The notes below the pieces were generated by a model, which had not been told where the DNA came from, searched no databases, and worked only from the letters and a program-made list of their open reading frames with translations. Made by a program: the position numbers and the translations under genes. From Myripristis murdjan (Eukaryota > Chordata > Actinopteri > Holocentriformes > Holocentridae): DNA of 64,000 nucleotides. Positions 47,348-59,164 of this stretch are shown here, in pieces (position 1 is the first letter of the stretch; each line of letters starts with the position of its first letter). The stretch is taken from positions 10,533,321-10,597,320 of the forward strand of contig NC_043983.1 in NCBI RefSeq assembly GCF_902150065.1, read 5' to 3'.

Positions 47348-50300
47348 ATGGCCGACTCTTCAGCGGAGACGGGTGTCCCGGAGGGCGCAGAGGTCCGCAA
47401 GTTGTCGGAGCTGAGAGTTATCGACCTGAAGGCCGAGCTGAAGAAACGAAACCTGGACACCACGGGCATCAAGAGCGTGCTGTCAGAGCGCCTGAAAAAG
47501 GTCTTGAAAGCTTGTGCGACCTCCTGTTTAACAAACCAGCCGTGTAATTTAACCCAGTAGTCATATTGTCCTGAAAAGACACGAGTTGCATGAAGTTTGT
47601 TGGATATACTTGCGTCAACCGTGGCAGTTTCGTTTTAGCTAGCGACGTTAGCTAACAAGGCCACGAAGCCCTTGGCGCTAACGTTAGCATCACCGTTATC
47701 ACTGCGTGCATGCTAGCGCCGTATGTCTGCACATGCTTATTTTTTAAAGGGTATTTCATTTGCTTTTCTCTCCACGAACAGGCAATCGAGGAGGAGGGTG
47801 GAAATCCTGACGAGATTGTTGTTGCCGGGGAAGCAACGCCAAAGAAAGCTACGCCTAAACGGGCTGCAAAAGGTAAACATTAGCGCAAAGATGCCTGCTT
47901 TCTGCAGCACTTTCACTGGGAAACAGGCGACCCGATGTGCAGGCTTGATCTAAACCAATGCATTGCCTCAACAGATACGAGGCAAGATAACGATGAACCA
48001 GAGGACAGTGCTGTTGAGGAGGATTCTCGTGATGGACAGGTGAGTATGGCAGAAAACACATTTTAAGCTGCTAATCATTAATGTGTAATAGCTGCAGTAT
48101 TTAGGTAATTGTGCAAAATTGGAAGCTCTCTCTTGCCGTTAAAGTTATTAGACATTAGATGTTGCTGTTAATCTCCAAAGTCGTCTTGCTTTCCGTCAGG
48201 AGGAGCTTCAAGATTACCAGGAAAACATGCAGGAGATGGACATCCTTGACATGAACGTCCTGGATGAGGCCGAGAATGACAATGGAATCCCGGCCGAGGA
48301 AGAAGAGGATGAAATGAATGCCGAAGAAGGCATTGAAGAGGAGGAGGAAGAAGAACAGGAGGAGGAGGAAGAGGAAGAGGCATTTATGGATGAGGAGCAG
48401 GACAATGGGGCAATGGAGTCGGAGGATGAGTCCAAAGTTGAGGAGGTGAGAGGATAGAGCGAAGATGGCTTTTAAACTTATCTTTTTGAATCATAAACGG
48501 CTCTGATAATTTGATTTGGTTCATAGCCAACATAATGATTTTTTTTTTTTTTTTTTTTAAATAATTTTTGCCATATGATGAATTTGTACTATTTTTCTTG
48601 TTTCGTGTTTGAGCAGGTGGACGAGTCTGAGATGATAGATAAAGATGAAGACACAACATGCCCTTCACCCAACAAGGTATTATCCTCCTCCTCAGTGTTT
48701 TTGTGTGTGCAGTGCTGCTAATATCACGATAAAAGCAAATTCAGCTGTCAAATATGTAATGATGCCGCCTTTGTGTTTTTAGGCTCAAGACAAGGATCCG
48801 GATGCAGACGACTCTAAAGAAGAAACAGGTACTCTTGAGCCGGGGTTAGAGGTCCTCATGAACGCAGACCTGTCGTTTGCACAGTGTTGAGCTTGGAATG
48901 CAGTCCTTTAGCTTAATTTCAACCAGGAAGGGAGACTGGAAGCCCAAAGGAAATTGCTGGCTTTGTGTTGAAATTTGGTTAACCAGAATTGTTAATTTCA
49001 ATATGAATCTTTTTGTTCCCTATATCAAATACATTTCCGTGTTGGTAAAGTAGCAGTGGTTAACAATTTTGATACACACTGACAGCAATTAAATATCAAG
49101 GTCAGGAAGGTTTGAGCTGTTGCAGGTGATTGCAGTGTTTCTAGGTTGCCACACGAAGACCAAGACTAAGAAGAACCATCGCGGCCCGTCCGCTGACGGC
49201 ACCATTTTTAAAGACTATGAATTAGAAATCTGCCGGATATGAAACTAATGGACTCGAACTGAGATTCTGATCGACGCTAATGGACACTGAGCAAGTCAAA
49301 GTCTGAAAGAAGATGGACTTCACCGAGCCTCTGCTGCTGCTCTGCTGATCTTGTGGCTCTCTTCAGCACCGAACTCTTTGTCTGCTTTGGATCAGGTGAA
49401 CTGAGTCAGGTGGTTCAACTTGAGAAATGAGCCACGGTCTTAGTCCCTCTAGTTGCTTGGTTGTCCCCCCCAGCCTTTGGGTTCTCTTCCAGTCTCTTGC
49501 TAGGGTGTGCTTCATCCTTTTAATACATAGATCTAAGAGCGCAGGCCAGGGGTCATGACGTTCCTAATCCAGGCCTTACCAGTTCCTCGTTAACCATTGC
49601 TGTGTTTGAGAAGTGATTAAACTCTGTGCCATTCTATTCCTGTTAAATCCGTAGAAAATGACAAAGTAGCCGGGTCTTGTTTATCTGAGCCGCTTAACGA
49701 AGATCAGCACCAGGTCCAGGAGACGACCCCAGAAGAAGAGCAAGCTGCCACCGCCGGAGGGGAAGACAATGTGTCCGACATTGGTGCCAAACCCAACAAG
49801 GCCTCCTCTGGAAGCGCGGAGAGCGACAAAGATGTTATGGAGACTGACACAAAAGAGGTTGGGGACACCCAGAACGTCCCGGAAGAGACAGTTGACTCTG
49901 AAAGCAAAAACACTCAGGCTGTTAGCTTAAGCGAACAGGGCGCCACGGGCGAAACTGATTCAGAAATGGGGACTAAGAAGGTTGAGGACGATGACAAGAA
50001 GACAGAAGAGAAAGCTGATGCAGATTCATCCTCGGCAGTGAAAGAGTCCTCTTCTGTAGAGGGCGATGATCAGAAAAAGAGGTTTGTTGTTTTCTGTCTA
50101 CTAGAAACCAAAATGGCTATCTCTGTTGCATTGGCTCCTTGTGTTAGCAAAATTGGATGCTCTTTTGGAGGTAAAAATGGTCTGCATTTGTCTGAAGTTT
50201 CATTTGTCATTCCTTACACTCACCTTTCCCACTTTATTACCCATTAATGAGTAATGTACTGGGATTGTTTTGGGGCATAGTTCCATCCATTCACTGTTAA

Positions 50301-50555
50301 ATCACTGTATTTATGGTGCGTAATGGGTTGCTCACTGTCAATTTTCTACAATACCATGAAGCACGTAAGTATAGACATCTGTATGAGTAAAGGTCCCTGG
50401 TGTCCTCACTGTTGTATGTTTATGGTTTGTTTTCTTTGTCTTTAGTTCTGAGGAAAAAGATGGCAAGACCGAGGCAAAAGATGAAAAAGGTGAGCGCGTT
50501 GAAGATTTCCTCGTTCTGTTCCATCAAACTCTGTGGATGGTTGCTCACCTTTAAA

Positions 50556-50587
<32 letters not shown>

Positions 50588-53500
50588 CCTCTGCAGGTGG
50601 TGCTGCAGCCAGCAGTAGCAGGAATCTGTGGGTCAGCGGTCTCTCCTCCACTACCAGAGCGACTGATCTGAAGACCCTTTTCAGCAAATATGGAAAGGTC
50701 AGTCTAGAGCCGAGTGTCCCTCTCGTGGAACGTCAGACCTGCTCTGACAAATCACTGCAAATGGCTGTAGAAATTTCTGCAACATAACAGATTCTCAGAG
50801 TTTGAAACTAGTGCTGTTGATGAAGGGGTTTTTCACTTTTGGCTCCCTCTCCCTGTCCGCGTCTTGATCCTTCCTGTGTCTCTTCTTCCTCCTCCACTCT
50901 CAGGTTGTTGGCGCTAAGGTGGTGACTAATGCCAAGAGTCCAGGGGCTCGATGCTACGGCTTTGTCACCATGTCCTCCACTGAGGAGGCTACCAAGTGTA
51001 TCAGCCACCTTCACAGGACAGAGCTGCATGGCAGGATGATCTCTGTGGAGCGGGTGTGTGTTAAGTGGGAATTTTTGTTTTTGTTGGAGGTGACCTGCAA
51101 CATTACGTTGCGTAGCTGTTAGTTTGCACGAGAATTTCTTGTTTAATGCTCTTTGCGCAACATAGATGGTGAAGTGCAAGATTTACAACTTAAGCATGAA
51201 TACTAGGCCTCAGTTTACAAATTTCACCATTCATGTTCATAGTAATTGTCCCCATTCCATTGATAGATGATAAAAGAATGAATTATTGGGCCCGTTCCAT
51301 AGTCACACCCAGGCCAACAAGGCCCTAAGCCTCACACTCAGTACCTCAGACACTGCTGGGTTTAATATGAGTAACTTCTGGGGCATGATGACTTTTTTAC
51401 ATTGATATCCAGTATCCACAAAATGAAACTGATTGGCCCACTGCGCCACCAACAGGCTAAAAAGTCACAAACTTTAAGCAGCAATGTCTTAGACACTGCA
51501 CATTACACTTGTTTTTAACATCTAGTACGATTTGCACCAATTTGGGGGGTTGAAGATGTAGTGTAGATGGTGTAGAGTAGTTTGGGGTTCACTTTTGATT
51601 TGAGTACTTTTGGTTTGGCTTATCAGTGATCAAATGAACCAGATAAAAACATGGAAATCCTAATATTGTTCCCCTCACCCTATTGTACCTCTTAGTGCTG
51701 TATAGAGAGATTGTTATAGTGTCTTATGCACACCTAGCAGGAAATAACACGTTCAGCAGAGAGCACAATTATAAATTACTACGTAATGATGACAGAGCAC
51801 ATCGTTTGCGGTAGCTTTATTCCTGTTGTTTGATATTATCAGCCTGAACTTTGCTCTGTTCATCAGCTATTGTGAATGAATAATTTTAATCCATTTTATG
51901 AATGTTGCAGGCCAAAAATGAGCCTGCAGGGAAGAAGCCAGCAGACAAAAATGACACTAAGAAGTCTGGCGACAGGAGACACTCCTCAGACTCCAAGTAA
52001 GACCTCTTTATCCGATGTCGTACAGTAACATGGGTGCAGCATACATTTTCAACAAATCTAGCCTGTGGCAATCAAACCGCAGCAGGGTTAGCACTGTGCT
52101 TTGACCATGAATATAATACTCATACTGTTAAATATTCTGCAGGTCCGACGGCAAAGATGACAAGTCTGAAGGTGAAGGAAAAGATGGCAAAGGTGAGACC
52201 ACTTGTATTTATCAGGTTAATGCCCCCCAAAATTTCACTAGCACCCCTGACTAAAAGTGAACCGTGGTTGTATTTGCAGGCCGTAACGAGAGAACTGTGG
52301 TGATGGACAAGTCCAAGGGAGAGCCTGTGATTAGCGTCAAAACCAAGAGCAAGGAACGAGTAAGTTAAACATTCACTCATGTAAATGTTGTTTTCTATCA
52401 CATCTACAGCCTCGTGAATCCTTTTTGTGTTCAGTTTTTCACACAAGCACAGTGAGGAGCCAGCCAAACAGGAAAAAGTGCATGACTGGAGCAACAGGAT
52501 AGATGAATAGTCTCTACATTGATGTCTTTATTGCATTCCAATATTATTCAATTACAAATGCATGTCAGTTTTGCCAGTCATCAGTAATGTGGATTATGAT
52601 GACCAAGCAGATAGAGGAAAATAACAGCTAATAAAAACCGTCTAATAAGTTCAGAAAAATGCAGTTTGCATTTTGTAAGGCTCACCACAATGGCAATAAT
52701 ACAGTCTAGACAGATTTTATTAGAGTACTTCAGTGTTTCTCCTCGTCACATTGTTTTCAAGTTCCAGACTGCATGTGAGTCGTGAGAAGTCGTTGACTTC
52801 CTGTGTGTTTCATGCCTCTCTGCATTAAACCGTTTCCAAGTACAGGCGAGGTGTAAAAGACACACCTATCACATGACAATCTACTTTTACTTTTGTTGAT
52901 GTTCAAAAGGCAGCTATTAACTTTCAACATGTTTTGAATGTTTCTGTTTGTTTCAAGACCAGAGGAAATTTGAAATATAAAGTTAATATATCATTAACAT
53001 GATTCCAAACACTTTTATAGCACAAATAGACTTTAAACCACAGAACAAATATGCGGGCCTGGCAGTAAGATTAGTTGTCCCCAAACACTTTGGGATGAGA
53101 TCAGCATCAAAGAAATCACTTATTGTGGCTGCAGTGCACACATGCAGGAACAAACTGACCAATGAATAATAGACTCATTTACTGGAGAACAAATAGCCTT
53201 TAAACCAGCACAAGCATTAGGCCCCACATACCTGCCTGTAAAACACCAGTTGTTTAGAAGCCCTTTAGTAACACACACACACAGGAACACACTAACCAAT
53301 GAATAACAGACTAATTTACTGGAAAACAACACTGGACCAACAACAGAATTTGCTTGGTTGGCCACTGCATTGTAAGTTAGTGGAGAGCAGCGCACAGCTT
53401 GTAGTGGCAGGGGGAAGAAATGGCTTTTAGGTTGACCGGTCATTCAGTAAAATTGAGGGTCAGATAATCAAGGTCCTTCTGTATCTCAGTTTTCCGCAGC

Positions 53501-56500
53501 CCACAGTGGAATCTCTCTTACCTCTCTCCTTACCTACCTCTCCCTTAACCAGAGCACCAAGAGCCGGGACCGCAAGTCACCCAGTAAGGAAAAGAAAGAC
53601 ATCCTGTCCTTTGACCAAATCAAGGAGCAGAGGGAGCGAGAGAGGCAGAGGCAGCGGGAGAGAGAGATCAGGGAGGTGGAGAGACGCAGGTACACCGGGT
53701 AAGAAGCATTAGCAGAGACACTGAAGTGACTAACAAAGGCCACCAGGGTGTCGTAGTGTTCATTTATTATTAAATCAGCTTCAAGATGAAAGGTCTTTTG
53801 ACAGCTGTAACGCAGTGCTTGCTTACTTACTCATATCTGCTAAAATAGGTCCATGGCTGTTGGTTAAGGAACCAAAAAAGTTGTATAATTCAATCAACAG
53901 TTAATACCATTGTGCTCTGACGTAGATTAGTTAGCCCAAGTACTCAAGCCATGAGCTCAAGTCCAAGTTGGCGCATGTTGAGGAAACTTTTTTTCAGCAT
54001 TAGTCCAGCACTTTGTAGCTTTTTTAAAGCAACATGTAAATAGTTGTATCTGTATGTCAGCGAGGATACTAATTTGGATATCATTCCTCACTAGTGACCG
54101 GGACCGCGATCGTGATCGCGATGGCCGCTCAGAGCGTGAGCGTGAACGCATCCGCCTGTTCCGAGAGAAGGAGGAGCAGAAGCGCTTGATCCGAAAGAGG
54201 AACTGGCTGGAGGTACGATCTCCTCTGCTTTTTATTTCTGAGAATATTTGGAGGGTTTCCAAATTGAGGCAGCCACCTTTTTGGGAAAAAATAAACACAT
54301 ATTCCTGATATGTTTGAGTTATATTAAGCGTTATCATTGTACGTTTTCTGAACTTAAAACTTCGCTCATCAAAAATTGTTGGATACTTGAGGACAAAAAT
54401 GTGAATTAATGTGTCTTTGTTTTATATGCAGTTAGGTGCAGTCTTTTGTTCCTCTTGTTGAAAGTTGTTAAAAACAAAGAGGTTGGCTGCAATTCTCAGC
54501 ACCTCAATTTTTCAGGATTTCCATTCTTTAGAGCAGCTGTTCATTTGGGTACTTATCTTACCATTATTTCTTGGCCATATATTTGCATTTTACCTCATAA
54601 GAAGAAACATCTTGTCTAAAATACTCACATGAGTTTTGTGTTGCTAGTCACAAGAAATCAGTCAGAACAATTCCTGGCTTCAACCCCAGGTTGAGAAGCA
54701 ACGCCTCGACGCAGACCGCATGGAGCGTCAGTTCCTGGAGCGTGAGCGGCTGCGTGTGGAGTACGAACGGCGGCGTGAGCAGGAGAGGATCATGCGGGAG
54801 CGTGAGGAGCTGCGGCGGCAGCAGGAGCAGCTGCGCTTCGAACAGGAACGCCGGCCCATAAAGAGACCTTACGACATGGAGGGCAGGTAAATACGTAAAG
54901 GCTGGTGCTCTTTATAGTAGGACTGCGTGTTTTCTGGCTGTTATTATGTTTTTAAAAGACTGTAACACAAATATTATCACTACACTATACAAATCCCAAT
55001 AAAGCCTGTAGGACAACCCATAAACATATATCTTCATAAGAAGAACCTAGTCTTATAGATCTTGGAGAAAAATAAAGAAGCAGAGAGGAGGTTAAGTTTG
55101 TAGAGTATTCAGGTAAGTGAGAAAAAGCTGCCATTTGCCGCATAATTAATCAGAACTGCCTCAATTGATTTGTGACACAACGAAATAAACAACAGAGCAT
55201 AATATGGAATGATGCACATTAATGGTGAAAGAACGAGCACCTAGATATGACGAAACAATATTCTGTGAGATTGTACCAGTTTGGTGCACCACAGCTCTGT
55301 GTATTAAATTATTTCTGTATGTATCTGGATGCTTTTGCCCGCTGTTATTCAGGAAAGACGACTGGGCTGATAAGCGCATGGCCATGGATGACCGTTATGG
55401 CCGCTCAGACTTTGGTCGCCAAGATCGCTACCAAGACTTTGATCACAGGGACCGTGGCCGTTACCAAGATGACGTGATGATGGATAGGAGGGACAACTCT
55501 CGTGGCATGGACAGAGACAGTCAGGTAAGAAGCACTGACCTTCCTCTTAATGCGCAATATTGGTGTAAGCAGTCTCCTTTACTCATTATCAGGTGTATGT
55601 ATCATTTGCACTGTGTAGCAGGCACTTTTACTGAAGCCACTTGAAGAGGACGGAGAATGTAAACATTTTTGGTGTGGCAGGTTTTAGTGGAAAATATTTC
55701 TCCAAGTGTCTTCGCCACTCATTAATAGGGTTCTTTAGTGGGTCTTGAAATGTAAGGAGAACAAATTTTACAAGCTGCAGGCCTTCTGTAGTGTTTGCAA
55801 GTGTGCAAGGACAAGTAATGCTGAGTGTCAGGCAGACCCACTGTCATTTCTCATTTGCTAAAGTAAGAACCATGGAATATTATGGTATTATTGCCCAGCA
55901 ACTATATTAATTCAGTAAGGAAAAAATGTAGATTTTTAATGTGGAAATGTTGATGGTGATTATTTCTGTTAACCTGCTGGTCTCTCTCTCCAGCACTTCT
56001 CAGACAGGTCAGACAGGCATGGCAGAGACGGCAGAGACTCCTGGGGTGGTGGCTATGACAAGCGCATGAACCCCAGGTCAGCACCTGGCCAGTGGGCTTA
56101 CACTGATGATTTCAGCTACATGGAAATACACTTAAGAAAAGGCTGACTCTTGACATTTTAGCTGAGGAGTAATTCTGTTGATCTGTCCCCCTTTAGGGAA
56201 GGAGGGCGAGACTGGGACTCTGGACGCAAGATGGATGGAGACAGAGCATGGCAAAGTAGGCATAGCTCTGCTTTATTCTGCTTCAAATGACTAGAACTCT
56301 GCTGAAACTGACATACACACAGAGGGGATGTGCAGGGTGTCCATACGCAGCAATGTATTGTGGCAAATAGAGCAAATTACACAGATCACAATGGGCTGGT
56401 GCAAGTTGCATATAAAAGGATTACAGCTGATGATTTTCACCACTATTATTTAATCTATTGATAGTTTGAGAGGCTGAAGTGATGTCTAACCAATTTTATG

Positions 56501-57430
56501 ATATAAAAGGGAGAAAAGAATGTTGTAAAAAATAAATAAATACCCCCCAGTGATTGATTGCATTGTCATTTGGGGTTTTGCCTTGATCTGCATCTGATAC
56601 CTGGTTCCTCTCTTCCAGGTAGAGACGGTGCTATCCCCGGCCAAAGCCACATGGCACGTGGAGGAATGGCAAGGTGAGCAATAGATAAAGTCCGTCCATG
56701 TCCATGTGAAAGTCACGTCTGGTTTAGAGCGAAGAAAATGAGTTGTTAAAGGCCCCATGGTGTACACTTTTCCAGGGTTTTATTTTAACTGCTGATAGCC
56801 CTAGCAAGATGTATTTGTGGTTTTGAGTACCTCGCGGTCTGCTAAATATAGTTTCACAGCTCCTCTCTCTTGCCTTTATCCCGGAGCTCTGGTGGCACAG
56901 TCTGTATAGCCAATCAGAAGAGAGAATCAGCCAACTGACTTCTGGGACATAAACAATAGCGCGCCACCATATTGAGCGCTACAGCCTCTTCACCCCACCC
57001 CTCCATTTATCATAGGTGAAATGCATGGGACAGTATTTATGTGGCCCCAAGACCTTCCCTATCATGCAAAAACAAGGAAAATTGGCCATGGGGCCTTTAA
57101 AGTAATTTCACCGCATGACATGTCTTTCTGTGCTTATAGAAATATCACAGAATTTAATAACTTGTAAGCTTTATTGAAGTTGATAACTTTGATCAGACTG
57201 GACAGTGCACTTCTCAGGCAGACTTGTGAAGCAGCAAACTGTATATATTGCAAATGTTTAGATCACTGCGTTTTCCCCTCTCTCACTCCTATTTTCCTCT
57301 CTCTCTCTCTAGCCGTGGAGGCTACATGAACACCGGTACATCCCAGTCTCTCTCTGGAGCTCTGAACAGACAGAACCAGCTGATGCAGGGCGGCGGCCTG
57401 CAGGGTGGGGCCTTTGGTCGACGCTACTGA
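47348..57430 (+). CDS. safb: Scaffold attachment factor B (SAP, RRM, Arg/Glu-rich)
   Basis: Nuclear matrix protein that binds S/MAR DNA through SAP and RNA through its RRM, acting in transcription, splicing and repeat silencing. Coding exons: 47348-47500, 47782-47872, 47975-48039, 48200-48445, 48617-48676, 48783-48828, 49655-50081, 50446-50489, 50597-50697, 50904-51053, 51911-51996, 52143-52192, 52280-52359, 53553-53698, 54095-54212, 54690-54886, 55353-55524, 55994-56076, 56197-56255, 56619-56673, 57313-57430; 848 aa. SAP at about 17-52 ([20 protein letters not shown]). Acidic region at about 100-185 with Glu runs after [19 protein letters not shown] at about 386-462 ([32 protein letters not shown]). 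Then [12 protein letters not shown]-like text, an Arg/Glu coiled coil at about 545-690 and a Gly/Arg-rich tail ending [12 protein letters not shown] and SAFB2 of mammals both match; one fish gene seems likely. Complete, no breaks. Confidence 0.96.
47635..47688. repeat. GCTAACGTTAGC cluster in safb intron 1
   Basis: Exact GCTAACGTTAGC at 47677-47688 plus an imperfect palindrome at 47635-47656 (TTAGCTAGCGACGTTAGCTA). They lie 135-188 bp after the exon 1 donor at 47500. Confidence 0.75.
49145..49395 (+). other. safb: Possible unannotated cassette (poison) exon in safb
   Basis: Inside the intron between coding exons 48783-48828 and 49655-50081. A tttctag acceptor is followed by a GC-balanced, exon-like stretch and a CAG|gtgaac donor. 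Spliced after the upstream exon it reads [20 protein letters not shown] in frame and then meets a stop at 49240-49242. This would trigger decay or give a truncated SAP-only protein. There is no transcript evidence; it could equally be plain intron. Confidence 0.35.
50556..50583 (+). repeat. TG tract before safb RRM exon
   Basis: Twenty-eight nucleotides of GT/TG ending 13 nt upstream of the exon that begins at 50597. Confidence 0.95.
50597..51053 (+). CDS. safb: safb RRM exon pair
   Basis: Exons 50597-50697 and 50904-51053 together encode the RRM. RNP2 is LWVSGL; RNP1 is CYGFVTM, matching the human block almost residue for residue. The intervening 206-nt intron is short. The first exon's acceptor sits 13 nt after a 28-nt TG tract. 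Confidence 0.93.
53136..53332. repeat. Imperfect direct duplication in safb intron
   Basis: About 58 bp at 53137-53194 and again at 53271-53330 share caggaaca, accaatgaata and agact.atttactgga with a few differences, roughly 135 bp apart. Confidence 0.7.
56750..57096. mobile_element. Non-autonomous DNA transposon (MITE) with TTAA target duplication
   Basis: The ends read AGGCCCCATGG (56750-56760) and its exact inverse CCATGGGGCCT (57086-57096), flanked by TTAA at 56746-56749 and 57097-57100. Similarity continues a further 10-13 bp inward (cttttcc against attttcc). It is 347 bp with no transposase frame, in the last safb intron. TTAA duplication points to the piggyBac or Kolobok superfamily; the AGG end favours Kolobok. 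Confidence 0.75.
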
Positions 57431-58440
57431 TGACTTCCTGTCTGTTTGACTTGACTGTCTGGTTGAGAACATACGCTGGGACTCTTTCAGGACGCTGTAC
57501 CAGGGACGGGAGTTTGTTCCTTTTTCCCCCCCAGGAATTCCTTCATTTTTGGACACAATTCCAGTCCCCTTTTAATGGGATCTGTTGTTTTCCTGTTTGT
57601 TCCTTTTATGTTTTTTTCCCCCCCTACATTTTGTGCTGTAGTGATCTCATCCCTGGTATGTGTCGATCAGCCAGTAGCTACCTTGCTTGTGCGACACGAT
57701 GATCTGCCTAAAAGAATGTTGTACAAGCTGGCCCTGTGGTGGACAGTCACGTCAGAGCTGTGTGTTCATGTCATTTGGAAATATTTTGTTGACACCCAGG
57801 ATGATGGACCCAATCACACGAAGCCCCCTCTGTGTCACCTCAGTTTTTGTCTGAAAACAGTTTCCCCTTCTCAATAAATGAGTCCCTGTTGTCATTTCGC
57901 CTGTTCAGTGGGACAGTGAACTTTGTCTGCTGCTTGTAATTTGCTCACAAAAGCTTTGAAGTCCTCATCTTCTGTTTTTAGTCCTCTTTTTCACATTTTC
58001 TTTTTTAAGACAGTGTTTTGAATTGTCACTGCACAGTTAAAAGGTTTTTAAAATGGAAGGTCACACCCCAGTCATCCATGCTTGTTAGCCATGTTTTTGT
58101 TTTTTTAATTTACTTACTTTGTGTGTGTGCGTGTGTGCCTGTTAAATATTGGTAAGAAACACCCCAGAGTGTCTGTTCAAAAACTATTGACCAATCTCTG
58201 TGGTAAAATCTGAAATTTAATGTATTGGGCTTTGGCCTAAATTTTCTGTACCTTACAAATGTGTTATTGTATTAGTTTATTTGTGCATAGAGGCTCTTTT
58301 TTTTCTTGTATTGCCACTGTTTGGTTCATTCGATGGATGCCATGGGTCATGGGTAAGGATTACCAAGTGCTGATGTCTAATTGGGCTCACTTGTTATATT
58401 TGTTGAATGAAATTGCTGCCTTGAGTAATAAAATATTTTT
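57431..58440 (+). other. safb: safb 3' UTR
   Basis: T-rich 3' UTR containing pyrimidine tracts and two polyadenylation signals. Not coding. Confidence 0.7.
57873..57878 (+). terminator. safb: safb proximal polyadenylation signal
   Basis: AATAAA 440 bp after the stop, followed within 30 nt by tgttgtcatt and further T/G-rich DNA. A second AATAAA at 58427-58432 could make a 1-kb 3' UTR. Confidence 0.7.
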
Positions 58441-59105
58441 CATCTCTGCAGTGGTGCTACTGAAACTAAAGCTCTCAGGCTTATTGAAATTGTCAAAACA
58501 AATTGAGAGTCATAACTTTCATGATCCACACTAACTAAATCGTTGGCGTTAACAGCTGGAAGCAGCCGAGAATATGAGCAGATGTGACATATTTGAAGCT
58601 CCAAAACAGGTTTTCCTCTGCACAATAAAAAAATGCTCAATCACAGTGGTATTCTTGCGAGGCAGACTATGTAGTTTCAAATAGGAGGGCAAACCCCTTT
58701 GTTTGCTAATGTTAAGGATGAGGCTGAGGAAGAGTAAAACCATGCAGGCTCACACCAAGAATCATAATTCATAGAATTAATGTCACTCTTTTAATGCCTG
58801 TCTTGGATGCTATGTTTTGATTTCAACTACACATAAACACAATGGAGCAAAATGTTCTTATATTTTGGGTTATGATGGGGCAAAACTTGTCCTTTCTTTT
58901 GATAACTTGCATTCGTCATTCTTTACTACATCATAGCAAGGTGAGGTGACCTCCCCTGTGAAACTACAGTCTGCTTTTAAATTTATGCTGTAATATCTGC
59001 TGTTTCAGTCAGAACATCACTAAGCGAAGTCGCAAAGACACCAGGAAAACCTGAAAACCTGATGAAGTACAAGTCAGCGGTGACTATCAAATGACATGCA
59101 GACAC

Positions 59106-59164
59106 GTCTGTCTCCATTATTCAAAACTGCCATTGTATGGCAGTTTTGAATAATGGAGACAGAC
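59106..59164. repeat. Perfect 28-bp inverted repeat with 3-nt loop
   Basis: Arms at 59106-59133 and 59137-59164 are exact reverse complements around the loop tgt; the arms begin gtctgtctccattattcaaa. No mismatches. It lies in gene-poor DNA 1.7 kb after safb. The arms are not a simple repeat. Confidence 0.95.

Noticed and set aside
51385-51435. C-box/D-box-like pair (atgatga ... ctga) in a safb intron as a snoRNA
   Set aside because: Spacing is too short and no terminal stem is visible.
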